Assembly: GCF_007995055.1 (NCBI RefSeq)
Contig: NZ_VOQQ01000001.1
Span: forward strand, 434,001-498,000
DNA from: Sphingosinicella ginsenosidimutans
Lineage (GTDB): Bacteria; Pseudomonadota; Alphaproteobacteria; Sphingomonadales; Sphingomonadaceae
Direction of reading: 5' to 3'
DNA length: 64,000 nucleotides
Both the position numbers and the translations under genes were made by a program. Below the pieces are notes generated by a model. The model was not told the DNA's origin and did no database searches. It worked only from the letters and a program-made list of their open reading frames with translations. Of this stretch, positions 35,252 to 44,460 are shown piece by piece; the stretch's first letter is position 1; each line of letters opens with the position of its first letter.

Positions 35252-35422
35252 CGAGTTGATGGGGACCCGGACCCGATAAGCGCGGGGACCATGGGAGACG
35301 CCGCACAGTGGGGCGGATCGAGCATGGCGGTGGGGATGGCGGCGAACCCGCACGGAGCCCACTAGGCTGGCCGCTATCAGGTCCAGCTGCATGCGGAAGC
35401 ATTACCGCTCCCGCGTCTTGGG

Positions 35423-35455
35423 CCGGTGTGCCGGCTTGGCCAACCGGCACACCGG
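35423..35455. repeat. Perfect 12-bp inverted repeat between convergent genes
   Basis: CCGGTGTGCCGG at 35423-35434 and CCGGCACACCGG at 35444-35455 are exact reverse complements around CTTGGCCAA, whose TTGGCCAA is itself a palindrome. It lies in the 255-bp space between the end of the ParB-like gene (35251) and the end of the McrC gene (35507). A two-way terminator is the simplest reading; a ParB-like binding site or recombination site is also possible given its neighbours. Confidence 0.75.
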
Positions 35456-35506
35456 TCACAAACGCCACTGTCCGAGGCTCAACCTTTTATCACTGGCGCC
35501 TGCGGG

Positions 35507-36823
35507 TCATCCCGCCAGTTGGCGCGCAACCGGCTCTTCGCCCAGGATCAGGCGGCGAAGCCGCCCCAGAATATCGGTGCTGTTGGCGACGTCGATGCTT
35601 GCGGTTTCCAGGATCGTGGCGTGTCCGGTAATCGCATAACGCCCATGAACCGTGTCATCACCGCCGAGGCCCGGATGGTGGGGATAGAGCAGCGTCAGGC
35701 GCGGCGCGTCATAGAGCTGGGCATAGGCCATCATCTGGTAGACATCGGCCTGCGAGACGCCCTGCTTGGGATCATCGATCCGCGCGGATATCCGCTTCCA
35801 CTTGGTGTCGATGACATGGACGACCCTGCCGCCCTGGCGGATCAGGATATCGGGCCGGGTCTGGAACAGGGCGCGCCCGCTGTCCTGCGCGCTCAGACAG
35901 AACAGCCGTCCGCCCTGCAACGAAACGGTAAACCCGGTTCCTGCCAAGGCGCGGGCGATCAAGTGCCCGACATATTCCTCGAACAGCGCATTCATCTCAA
36001 ACAGCATGGCGGTGCCCTGGCCGGCGCCGCCGGTGGTCGTCTGATAGTGGTCCTGCAAAAAGAGCCGGGCCATAGCGAAGAGCTCCTGCCAAGACCGGTT
36101 GGTGCGGTCGATCACCACCTGGTCCCAGCGCAGCGCGGACACCGGCACGTCGGTAATATCGGCATAGACAAAGGCCAACTCACGCAGGCGTTGCTGGTTG
36201 GCGGGCCGCCGCGAGAGACGCGCCAGGCGCAGCACGGCCGCTTTCATGATCCGGTTGAGCGGCGTGTCTTCGGACAGAAGATCGAAGCGGCAGGCAAGGC
36301 ACGATGGGGTGACCGCATGGCGGGTGAACTGGCGGGTGATATCGAGTTGGCCGCGCAAGGTCGGCAGATCGTCCTCGCAAGTGATATAGCGGCGCGGCAT
36401 GCCCTTGCGCAGCGCTTTGGTCAGCTTGTCGCAAAAGATGCGGATCAGGATTTCGAGCAGGGTCTCGCGCTGCCAGGCGAGATCGGTGATGACGCCGAGG
36501 TCAATTTTCAAATCCAGCGCGACGGCCAGCATATGCACCAGGCGCTTGCGGATCGCCGCGTTCTGGTGATCGGTTGTTTCACCGGGCGCCACATCGATCT
36601 TGGGCAGGATCTCCAGGCTCGCATCGCCCGCTGCCAGAATTCCGACCACGCCGCGCGCGCGCAAGGCATGCCGGCCATGTTCGAGTACGCCGCTGCCGCC
36701 GCGTCCGGCAAAGGCCGAGCGTGCCGCCAGGGCCGCCAGCCTCTCGGCATGGCCATCGAGAATCTGCCCCGCGCCTTCGCCATAGGCGAGCTTGTCCCAT
36801 TCCCGAACCGTATAGGCGGGCAT
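35507..36823 (-). CDS. mcrC: McrC-family PD-(D/E)xK endonuclease subunit
   Basis: A 438-residue McrC protein. The N-terminal DUF2357-like part includes AYTVREWDKLAYGEG and DASLEILPKIDVAP. The C-terminal nuclease domain has the PD-(D/E)xK pattern in QTRPDILIRQGGRVVHVIDTK (Asp, then DTK) and the following SQADVYQMMAYAQLY helix. In McrBC systems this subunit is recruited by the McrB motor to cut modified DNA. Its start overlaps the McrB stop by one base. It is the last gene of a leftward three-gene operon. Confidence 0.92.
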   Translation of the reverse strand: MPAYTVREWDKLAYGEGAGQILDGHAERLAALAARSAFAGRGGSGVLEHGRHALRARGVVGILAAGDASLEILPKIDVAPGETTDHQNAAIRKRLVHMLAVALDLKIDLGVITDLAWQRETLLEILIRIFCDKLTKALRKGMPRRYITCEDDLPTLRGQLDITRQFTRHAVTPSCLACRFDLLSEDTPLNRIMKAAVLRLARLSRRPANQQRLRELAFVYADITDVPVSALRWDQVVIDRTNRSWQELFAMARLFLQDHYQTTTGGAGQGTAMLFEMNALFEEYVGHLIARALAGTGFTVSLQGGRLFCLSAQDSGRALFQTRPDILIRQGGRVVHVIDTKWKRISARIDDPKQGVSQADVYQMMAYAQLYDAPRLTLLYPHHPGLGGDDTVHGRYAITGHATILETASIDVANSTDILGRLRRLILGEEPVARQLAG

Positions 36824-39800
36824 CAGGCGGCAAACTCGGAAAAGTCGAAGCGCGCCTTGACGCTCCAGCGCCGCTTGTCGCCGCCCAGCTCATCGTCGGC
36901 AAAACCGGCCGGCGCCGTCAGCCGCCGCGCTTCGAGGAAATGGGAGCCATTGGTGCCGTCGCCATCGCCGAGCACCGCAGCGACCTTTGACCAATCCTCA
37001 TAGAAATACTCGGTCAAGAGCGGGATGACCTTATGGCGCATGACGTCTTCGACGTCGGCGCGGCTACGGCAGCCAGTGAAATAGGCGTGGCCAATCTGGT
37101 GTTCGCGATCGAAGACATATTCGATCCGCTCGTTGATCGTGTGCAGCAGCTTGCACAGATCGATCCCCTCAAGATTTGCTGCATCGAGCCCCCTGGCCGC
37201 CAGCGCCCGCCGCAGGTCCTCGACATCGGGCATCAGCTCGCGGAAGGTGAAGCGGCGGCGCAGAGCGGTGTCGAGCAGCGCGATCGAGCGGTCCGCGGTA
37301 TTCATCGTGCCGATGATGTGCAGGTTGGCCGGCACGCCAAAACTCGTCCCCGAATAGGGAAGCCGCACCCGGACCTCGTTTTCGCAGCCGAGCCGCTTGT
37401 CGGTTTCGAGCAGCGTGATCAGCTCGCCGAACACCTTGGAGATGTTGGCCCGGTTGATCTCGTCGATGATCAGGACATGCGGCCGCGCGCCGGCTACTGG
37501 CCGCTCGGCATTGGGATCGATCACCACCGCTTCGAGCGCATCCCAGTCGATCCGGTCCGGATCAAGCCGGTAGGCTGACTGACGACGGAAATTGCGGGCG
37601 TAGAACGGTGCGCGCTCGGCGCCATTATCATCGCGCCAGATCCATTCGACGCTGCGTCGATGCGGATGGAAATCGGCGTCGGCATCGAAATAATACTCGC
37701 CGCTCACCCGGCCAAAGGCACGGTAGCTGTCACGGCCATCGGAGATGACGACATAGTCGCCGACCTGCAGGCCGGAGCGAAAGGCGTAAAGCATCTCGAT
37801 ATTGGGGTCCTTGCCGGATGCGTCGGGATCCTTCTCCTCGTTCCACGTTTTCCGGATTTCTTCGAAATCATCAAAGCGCTCGTCGGACCAGTCGATATCG
37901 CCGCCCCAGCCGAGATGGATCAGCCCGCCATCGAGCCCTTCGCGGATCCGGTCTTCCTGGCTGCCGCGCTGACCGAGCGCGATCTTGTAGATCGGGCGCG
38001 AGCGATCGAGCCGCTTGGCCGGCGCATCTCCGGTGTCGAGCCGCGCTCTCTCGCTGATGATCTTGAACACGCCGGCATGGGGCTTGAGACTAAAGCCACC
38101 CGAAGTGCTGGCAGCCTCATCGTCGCCTTCCTGTTCGACTCCTGTCGTCGGCCGCAGCCCCTCGACGAAATCCTCGTAGGCGAAGGACTGGTGAAAGGTG
38201 ACGAACTCGATCCGTCCTTCGCCGGCAAGACGGCGATACTCGGCCATCAGGGTGTCGCGGTCACCGCGCAGTGGTTCGGCTGCGGCATCGCCCAGGCAAA
38301 GCCGCACGGCCTCCCAGGCCGTGGCATAAGTCTTGCCGGTCCCGGGCGGGCCGTAAAGGATGAGATTAGTGGTCGCCGGCATCGCGGTCATCGGTTCAAA
38401 GGTCATGGTTTGGTGCCCTTCCGCTGAGGCGAGCTGGTAGGTGAAGACGGTGGAACTGCTAGGATTTGGCAACGTGTGCGAGGGCGCGGGGACATTGGCG
38501 AGCTTCTGAAATTTCTCCCCGCCAAGCGCGCTGCAGATCGCCGGGAACGCGTCGCGCAGTCCCATGTCGCGGCCAAGGTCACCGGCGCGGATTGCAATGT
38601 CTGCCGCGCCGTTCTCACGCGCCGGTTCGACATAATAGTTTCGCGCACAGAGCCGGATGCGATCTGCGTCGCGGATCAGATGCTCGTAGCGCTCGGGCGG
38701 GGTGACCGGGGCGTCATCGGCATCGACGATGATGTAACCTGCATTGTGGAGCTGGGCGGCGGCATCGGCCTTCTGTCCCCACCCGCCATTGAGCTGCGTC
38801 TTGCCGCGCAGGAAGCCGACGATCGGCTTGGAGGGATAGACCCGACCCGGTCGCGCGCGTGTCGAGCGCACCCAATAGTCGCGCGGCTCACCAAAGGCTT
38901 CGAAGATGGCGGCGTGCTCGCCCGACTGGCGGTAGCTGTCATAGGCGTCCATCGCCGCCTCGATCGCATCGCGCGAAAAGGTCGCCACATCTTCTTCCTT
39001 GTAATTGTGGACGATCCACAGCGCGCTTTGCACGTCGATCATGTCGCGCGGCGCCAGACCCCGGTCCGCAAAAGCAGCGCGCACGGCCTGCATGAAGCGC
39101 CATTCGTCGCGGTAGGTGTCGGCCATCGACGCATGATCGGGAAAGCGGCTGCCGACGGCTTCGAGCCACAGATCCTGGCGCACCGAATGGCGGATATAGA
39201 TGCCTTCGTGCGGAGCGAGATGGAGGAACAGGAATTCGGCGATCTGCCGCGCCGGATCAGGCTTGCCGTCCGGAACAGCCGCAATCCACGCGTCAACAAA
39301 GGTCTCCAGTGCCGAGGCGTGACCGTCGGCTGCGCCAAGCGCGGCGTCGACAAGCGCGCGCAAGGCCGGCCAGAGCTGCTCGCGATCGGCGTCGCCTTTG
39401 GGCGACATCGGCCAATAAGCGCGCCATTGCAGCAGATTGCTTTTGGCCAGCGCGGTGTTGACGGCATCGGCCAGTTCCTGGTCGGAACCGGCCTGTTCGA
39501 TCGCCGTCCTGAGCTCGGCGGCAATCGCCAATTTGTAGGTCCGCTCCGCCTCATCGAAATGCGAATCGGGCGGATCGAAACGGTCGAAGGCGGGAAAGAA
39601 ATGGCGCAGCCGCTCGATCCAGCGCGTGATCGCAGCCGGATTGAGCATCAGCGCATCGCCGGACTGCAACAGCACCGCGATCAGCCGGCGCAGGGTCTCG
39701 GCGCTCTCGATCTGTATGAGAATGCAATCCGTTCTATCGAATGCCCATCTGTTATCCAAAGCCGAAATCCGGCCGCCTCCGCCTTCCTGATAGGGCTTCG

Positions 39801-40044
39801 GGGTTCCGGTAAATCCCTTCGCTTCAACACGGGACTTAAACTTGGTGTGGAGGTAAAAGTTCTCTGGCTGCCGGATTTCCCATAGCAGCCGTTCGCCCTC
39901 GCCGAACTCAAACGACACCATGTATTGGGTGCCATGGCCCGGGCGGAGGTCCGAGCTGCGGATGAGCTGGAAAATCGCTCGCCGCAGCGGTGAGGGTTTA
40001 CTCTGTTCGTTCTTATCGAGGCTTGCCTCAATATCCGTCCACAT
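36823..40044 (-). CDS. mcrB: McrB-family AAA+ motor with inserted PUA/EVE-like domain
   Basis: A 1073-residue protein, over twice the size of E. coli McrB. Residues 1-135 look like an MrcB-type N-terminal domain. Residues about 145-350 match the separate protein at 51931-52785. The AAA+ domain begins with Walker A LILYGPPGTGKTYATA (about 562-577); Walker B is VLIIDEINRANISKVFGEL (about 857-875), and the McrB signature IIGTMNTADRSIALLD follows. Between Walker A and B, about 684-810, sits an extra domain (IYKIALGQRGSQED, IHLGWGGDIDWSD, VGDYVVISDGRDSYRAFGRV) that resembles PUA/EVE modified-base readers. It starts directly at the stop of the upstream nuclease-helicase gene (TGAATG). Confidence 0.92.
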   Translation of the reverse strand: MWTDIEASLDKNEQSKPSPLRRAIFQLIRSSDLRPGHGTQYMVSFEFGEGERLLWEIRQPENFYLHTKFKSRVEAKGFTGTPKPYQEGGGGRISALDNRWAFDRTDCILIQIESAETLRRLIAVLLQSGDALMLNPAAITRWIERLRHFFPAFDRFDPPDSHFDEAERTYKLAIAAELRTAIEQAGSDQELADAVNTALAKSNLLQWRAYWPMSPKGDADREQLWPALRALVDAALGAADGHASALETFVDAWIAAVPDGKPDPARQIAEFLFLHLAPHEGIYIRHSVRQDLWLEAVGSRFPDHASMADTYRDEWRFMQAVRAAFADRGLAPRDMIDVQSALWIVHNYKEEDVATFSRDAIEAAMDAYDSYRQSGEHAAIFEAFGEPRDYWVRSTRARPGRVYPSKPIVGFLRGKTQLNGGWGQKADAAAQLHNAGYIIVDADDAPVTPPERYEHLIRDADRIRLCARNYYVEPARENGAADIAIRAGDLGRDMGLRDAFPAICSALGGEKFQKLANVPAPSHTLPNPSSSTVFTYQLASAEGHQTMTFEPMTAMPATTNLILYGPPGTGKTYATAWEAVRLCLGDAAAEPLRGDRDTLMAEYRRLAGEGRIEFVTFHQSFAYEDFVEGLRPTTGVEQEGDDEAASTSGGFSLKPHAGVFKIISERARLDTGDAPAKRLDRSRPIYKIALGQRGSQEDRIREGLDGGLIHLGWGGDIDWSDERFDDFEEIRKTWNEEKDPDASGKDPNIEMLYAFRSGLQVGDYVVISDGRDSYRAFGRVSGEYYFDADADFHPHRRSVEWIWRDDNGAERAPFYARNFRRQSAYRLDPDRIDWDALEAVVIDPNAERPVAGARPHVLIIDEINRANISKVFGELITLLETDKRLGCENEVRVRLPYSGTSFGVPANLHIIGTMNTADRSIALLDTALRRRFTFRELMPDVEDLRRALAARGLDAANLEGIDLCKLLHTINERIEYVFDREHQIGHAYFTGCRSRADVEDVMRHKVIPLLTEYFYEDWSKVAAVLGDGDGTNGSHFLEARRLTAPAGFADDELGGDKRRWSVKARFDFSEFAA

Positions 40045-43000
40045 TCACAACTCTCCAAATTCAGGCAATGCGCACAGCGTGTTGACGAGACGCATCTGTT
40101 CGACGGTGTCGCATTTTGCTTCGCGCAGCCGCGGTGCGCCGAAGACGAGCGCGAGGCCTTTGGTGCGCGAGACAGCGACGTTGATGCGGTTGAGCGAGAA
40201 CAGGAAATCCATGCCGCGCGGTGTTTCCTCGACCGAGGAGGCGGTCATGGACACCAGGCAGACGGGTGCTTCCTGCCCCTGGAATTTGTCGACCGTGCCG
40301 ACACGAATGCCAGCGGGCAAGGCGTCCTGCAGGGCATTGACCTGCGCATTGTAGGGCGCAACGACGATGATATCGGCGGGCTCAAGGGCGCGCATTGTCC
40401 CATCCTTGTCGGTCCAGCTTCCCGAGAGCAGATCGTCGATCGCCGCCTGAATGGCCGCGACTTCCTCGGCTGCGATCTGGGCATTGCCCTCATGAACGAC
40501 CGGCACCCAGAAAGCGCCAGCTTCAGGAAAGCCCGTCCCGCGCACGGCCTGAAAGGTGGTGTCGGGATCGCTGACCAGCCGGCCCTCATAGACCTGCTGC
40601 GAAATAAACCCGCACACATCGGGATGCATGCGGCGTGAGACCGGCAGGAAGATGCCGCGATCGGGCGGGATGGTGGCGTGTTCGCCCAGCATCCACTCGA
40701 GACAAGAAAGGTTGGCCGGATCGGGGTGAGCGCCCTGGATGACCTGCGGCAATTGACGCGGATCGCCGACTAAGACGATGTTGCGCGCGCAGCGTCCCAT
40801 TGCGACCATATTGGCCAGCCCCACTTGCCCGGCTTCGTCGACGAAGAGCCAGTCGAGCGCCTGCTCGTGCTCCGACCGGGCAAAAAAGAAGGCGGTGCCG
40901 CCGACCACATGGGCGCGGCTCCAGAGGGAATCGTCATTGGCCGTCGCGCGGATGACGCCGAAACAGTCATCCGGATAACCGTCTTCGCCGCTGCTGACCT
41001 TGTGCCCGATGCGCAGCCCCGGAACAGGATCTCCATCTTCTTGCGCGGCAAGGCATCCCATCAGCACATTGCGGATCGCCTCGTGGCTGTTCGAGGCCAC
41101 GCCAACGCGGTGCCCCTGGCGCACCAGCGCTAGAATAGCCCGCGCGGTGACATAGGTCTTGCCGGTTCCCGGCGGCCCCTGGATCGGCAGCACAGTGCCA
41201 TCCATGGCGGCGATCGCCGCGATCGTGCCGGTCAGGGGATCGGCGCCATTGAGCAGATCGGCGTGCGGTCCCGTCACCAGACGTGGGGCCGTGCGCGCCA
41301 GCAGATCATCGAGCGCGGTCAGGCGGCGCACGCCACATTGATCCTCGATTACATCACGCAGGGCCGCGGCAATGACGTCCGTATTGAGCGGCCAGTCGGG
41401 GTGGAGCGTCAGGCGATCGGTCAAAAGATGCGCCTTGGCCGCCCCGGCCTTGATCGCGATGATCCGCTCGGAGCGGTCGAGCTCTTCGATGCTGACAGTC
41501 ACCGGCGGTCCGTCGATGACCGGAACCGTCGCTTTGCGCCCGGCGCGCAGCTTGGTCTCCTGAAGCGGAAAACGATAGCGGCGCAGCACCGAGCGTTTGA
41601 CGGGTTCTGCCGGACCTATGGCTTCCAGACCGGCCAGTGCATCGAGATCGTCGATCAGCTCATCCTCGTCCTTGCCAGCGCTGTCGAAAACCGCCCATTG
41701 CGCCGGCTTGGCCTCGCGCTTGTGGAACAGGCCGAGGTTGAACAACATGTCTTGCCGCTCCTGCGGCAGACCGGATGCGGCAAGCCTCGCGCGCAACGCC
41801 TGCGTATCGGCGTCCTCCTCGACTTCCTTGTCGCCGGCATCCACCGCAAGTACCGGCCAGGGCGCGGCGGGACGGATGCTCACCAACCAGTCGCGCAGCT
41901 CCTCGGTCGAGATACAGTCGATGCGGTTATAGTCTTCGATCTCGTCGAGGATCGTTTGTTCGCCGGTTTCGCGCCAGCGCTCATAGGCAACGACCGAACC
42001 GCCGGCGGTTTTGACCTCACCTTCGCGCACCCGGCCATAGAAGGCTTCCATCGACTTGATCGAGTAATTGGCTTCCGAGCCGATCAGCGCGCCGCGCACC
42101 ACCGCGAAAAGATCGACAAAGCGCCGCTCGCGCAGCAGGCGATCGAGAAAGGCTTCGCCAATTCCATATCGTGCGGTCAGCCGCCGCAAGGCGGTGATCT
42201 CATAGGGCGCATAGTGATAGATGCGCGCTTCGGGATAGGCCGCGAGCCTTTGCCGAAAAAACTCCAGAAGGTCCGCCAAAGCCCGCGCTTCGGCACCGTG
42301 GTCGTGCGCCCAGAAAGCCTTGAGCTGGCCATCGAACCAGACACCGTGGAGATATTCGAGGCCACCATCGTAATGCGGATCGCCCTCGATATCGTAGAAA
42401 AGATCGCCCGGCTGCGGCGCGGGCAAAAGATCGAAGCCCTTGCCGGGTTCAGCCTCACGCAGCTCAAAGGCCGGCGCCCCGGTCTTGCGGGCGTGCTGCA
42501 GGCGCGCCTGCGTCACCAGCCGCGCCCGGGTGGTCTCGGCCATGCCGCGGATGGGCTGATCGAGCCCGGCCAACCGCTCCATGGTGGTGATGCCAGCCGC
42601 TTCGAGCTTCTTGACCTGTGTCCGGGTAATATTGGCGACGTTGAACAGGCTGTCCTCGGCCTGCCACTGGCTTTCGCAATGATCGCCCCAGCGGCAAAGC
42701 CCACAATCGGCACAAGGGATCGGCCGGGTCGGCGCCGGGTTCTCCAGGAAAGCCTCGAGCCGCTGACGCGCCATGCGCGCATAGGCCTGATAGTCTGCGA
42801 GCCGTAGCTGCGCCCGGCTGCCATCACCCAGTTCAACATGGGCAAATTCCGGGGCGACACCCTGAATCTCGGTCAGCAAATCCGAGTAGAGCACCAGTTG
42901 CAGCACATGTTTGGGATGGGGCCGCCGCTTGAGCTTTGTGTCGGTGACTTCGTAGCTGAAGGGGCCGAGATCCGACGGACGCTCTACGCGTTCGAGAAAG

Positions 43001-43338
43001 TCCGACCAACCGCCCCAATTGTCGCCCAGCAACGCCCCCTGAAAGACGATCTGTGGTCCGCTTGCCAAAGCCGCCCGGGTCGTCTGCGCATTCTCGGCAA
43101 GGTCGGACCGATCGATCTCGATCACCGACACATCCGATGCCTTGAGCTTGGCTAGATGAGCAGCCTCGTGGGCGTCGCCCTGCTTCTGGAGCAGCGCGGC
43201 ATCTTCGGTATCTTCGCGCGGCACTGGCCCCTTGCCGTGCATATAGGCGAGATCGAGCGCGGTCGCGTGAGCGCAGCCCATGAACCGCATCAGATCCGAT
43301 GCGGACAAGAGTATCCGATCTCCCTCAATAGTTCGCAT
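40045..43338 (-). CDS. TM0106-type Cas4-like nuclease, RNase H-like and SF1 helicase fusion
   Basis: A 1097-residue multidomain protein. The N-terminal RecB/Cas4-like nuclease has catalytic Asp and Lys in YEVTDTKLKRRPHPKHVLQ and a QLVLYSDLL helix, plus a four-Cys set for an iron-sulfur cluster (Cys near 22, then CADCGLCRWGDHC at 209-221). A predicted RNase H-like exonuclease follows (LFYDIEGDPHYDGGLEYLHG). The C-terminal DNA2/UPF1-like helicase has IQGPPGTGKTYVTARA, VDEAGQVGLANM, GDPRQLPQVI and the motif VI region FSLNRINVAVSRTKGLALVF. The ATG at 43338, preceded by GGGGG, is preferred over one 57 bp upstream. It is the first gene of the McrBC operon. Confidence 0.9.
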   Translation of the reverse strand: MRTIEGDRILLSASDLMRFMGCAHATALDLAYMHGKGPVPREDTEDAALLQKQGDAHEAAHLAKLKASDVSVIEIDRSDLAENAQTTRAALASGPQIVFQGALLGDNWGGWSDFLERVERPSDLGPFSYEVTDTKLKRRPHPKHVLQLVLYSDLLTEIQGVAPEFAHVELGDGSRAQLRLADYQAYARMARQRLEAFLENPAPTRPIPCADCGLCRWGDHCESQWQAEDSLFNVANITRTQVKKLEAAGITTMERLAGLDQPIRGMAETTRARLVTQARLQHARKTGAPAFELREAEPGKGFDLLPAPQPGDLFYDIEGDPHYDGGLEYLHGVWFDGQLKAFWAHDHGAEARALADLLEFFRQRLAAYPEARIYHYAPYEITALRRLTARYGIGEAFLDRLLRERRFVDLFAVVRGALIGSEANYSIKSMEAFYGRVREGEVKTAGGSVVAYERWRETGEQTILDEIEDYNRIDCISTEELRDWLVSIRPAAPWPVLAVDAGDKEVEEDADTQALRARLAASGLPQERQDMLFNLGLFHKREAKPAQWAVFDSAGKDEDELIDDLDALAGLEAIGPAEPVKRSVLRRYRFPLQETKLRAGRKATVPVIDGPPVTVSIEELDRSERIIAIKAGAAKAHLLTDRLTLHPDWPLNTDVIAAALRDVIEDQCGVRRLTALDDLLARTAPRLVTGPHADLLNGADPLTGTIAAIAAMDGTVLPIQGPPGTGKTYVTARAILALVRQGHRVGVASNSHEAIRNVLMGCLAAQEDGDPVPGLRIGHKVSSGEDGYPDDCFGVIRATANDDSLWSRAHVVGGTAFFFARSEHEQALDWLFVDEAGQVGLANMVAMGRCARNIVLVGDPRQLPQVIQGAHPDPANLSCLEWMLGEHATIPPDRGIFLPVSRRMHPDVCGFISQQVYEGRLVSDPDTTFQAVRGTGFPEAGAFWVPVVHEGNAQIAAEEVAAIQAAIDDLLSGSWTDKDGTMRALEPADIIVVAPYNAQVNALQDALPAGIRVGTVDKFQGQEAPVCLVSMTASSVEETPRGMDFLFSLNRINVAVSRTKGLALVFGAPRLREAKCDTVEQMRLVNTLCALPEFGEL

Positions 43339-43417
43339 TGTTGCCCCCTCGTCGAATGCAACCCGCAACAAGACTTGCATCTCGACAGATTGCACGTTCA
43401 GCCATAGCGTGTGTGGG

Positions 43418-43432
43418 TGTCAATATCTGACA
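43418..43432. promoter_or_regulatory. Palindrome TGTCA-N5-TGACA between divergent genes
   Basis: TGTCAATATCTGACA sits between the nuclease-helicase operon and the WYL regulator. On the reverse strand its first bases read TTGACA, a perfect -35 box for the operon. This is where a WYL repressor such as BrxR or CapW would be expected to bind. No strong -10 box was found at the ideal distance. Confidence 0.5.
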
Positions 43433-43456
43433 TAGTCTGTGACCAGGATTTGCATC

Positions 43457-44440
43457 ATGTCGTTCGCCAAGGCTCAGGACCTGATCAGGCTGGCGCGTCT
43501 GGCCGCCACCCGGCGGACGGGGATTGGCCTCGATGAGATCTGCGAGGAATTCGGCGTTTCGCATCGCACGGCGCAGCGCATGACCGATGCGCTGGAGACC
43601 GTATTCACCAATGTCGAAGCGGTCGATGGCGACGATCGCAGGCGGCGCTGGCGTGTCGCCGACCCCATGCTCGACCGGCTTCAGACCCGCCAGGAAACAG
43701 CAGTCGAAGCGCTGGAGATCGCCAGCCGAACGGCGCGCGGCGATGGCCGGCTACGCCACGCGGCGGCACTCGAAGACCTGCGTGACGGACTGTTAGCCCG
43801 GCTGACCCCGAAGGATGCGCTGCGCACCGAAGCCGATGTCGAGGCGGTGCTGCTGGCAATGGGCTCGGTCACGCGGCCCGGCCCGCGCGTCAATCTGGCG
43901 CCGGCGGTGCTCGATGCCGTGATCGAGGGACTGCGCGGCCCGTTTCGTCTGCGGCTGCGCTACCGGGACGAGGATGCGCCTGAACGGATCATCGAGCCGT
44001 ACGGGCTCCTGCTGGGGCATCGCAGTTATCTGGTGGCGCGCCAGCCGGCGCGCGGCGAAGACATGCTGAACTTCCGGATGGACCAGATCCTGAGCGCCCA
44101 GACCCTCGATGAGAGCTTCAGCCTGATGCCCGGCTTTTCGCTGGAGAACTATGCGGCGCAATCCTTCGGCGTCTACCAGGACCCGGCACAATATGATGAG
44201 GTCATCTGGCGTTTTGCGCCGCATGCCGCAGCAAGGGCGGCCGAATTCTGTTTTCACCCAAAGCAAACGGTTGAGGTGCAAGAGGATGGCGGGCTTATCG
44301 TGCGCTTTCACGCGGCGGGCTGGCTCGAGATGGCGTGGCATCTCTATCAATGGGGCGATGCGGTCGAGGTTATCGCGCCCGAGGGGCTGCGCACCCTGGT
44401 CGAAAATTACCGCAGGAGCGATTTTGGCGCCCTGCCATAA
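43457..44440 (+). CDS. WYL-domain transcriptional regulator
   Basis: A 327-residue regulator: winged HTH at residues 5-70 (GLDEICEEFGVSHRTAQRMT), central WYL domain (FRLRLRYRDEDAPERIIEPY followed by GLLLGHRSYLVARQPARG), and WCX-like C-terminal domain ending LRTLVENYRRSDFGALP. The start at 43457 has AGGA at suitable distance; a GTG at 43439 would add six residues. Regulators of this type control several defence islands (BrxR, CapW), probably sensing nucleic acid or nucleotide ligands. It is divergent from the McrBC-type operon and 20 bp ahead of the HEPN-like gene. Confidence 0.93.
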   Translation: MSFAKAQDLIRLARLAATRRTGIGLDEICEEFGVSHRTAQRMTDALETVFTNVEAVDGDDRRRRWRVADPMLDRLQTRQETAVEALEIASRTARGDGRLRHAAALEDLRDGLLARLTPKDALRTEADVEAVLLAMGSVTRPGPRVNLAPAVLDAVIEGLRGPFRLRLRYRDEDAPERIIEPYGLLLGHRSYLVARQPARGEDMLNFRMDQILSAQTLDESFSLMPGFSLENYAAQSFGVYQDPAQYDEVIWRFAPHAAARAAEFCFHPKQTVEVQEDGGLIVRFHAAGWLEMAWHLYQWGDAVEVIAPEGLRTLVENYRRSDFGALP

Positions 44441-44460
44441 GGCAACAGGAACGAAGCGGA

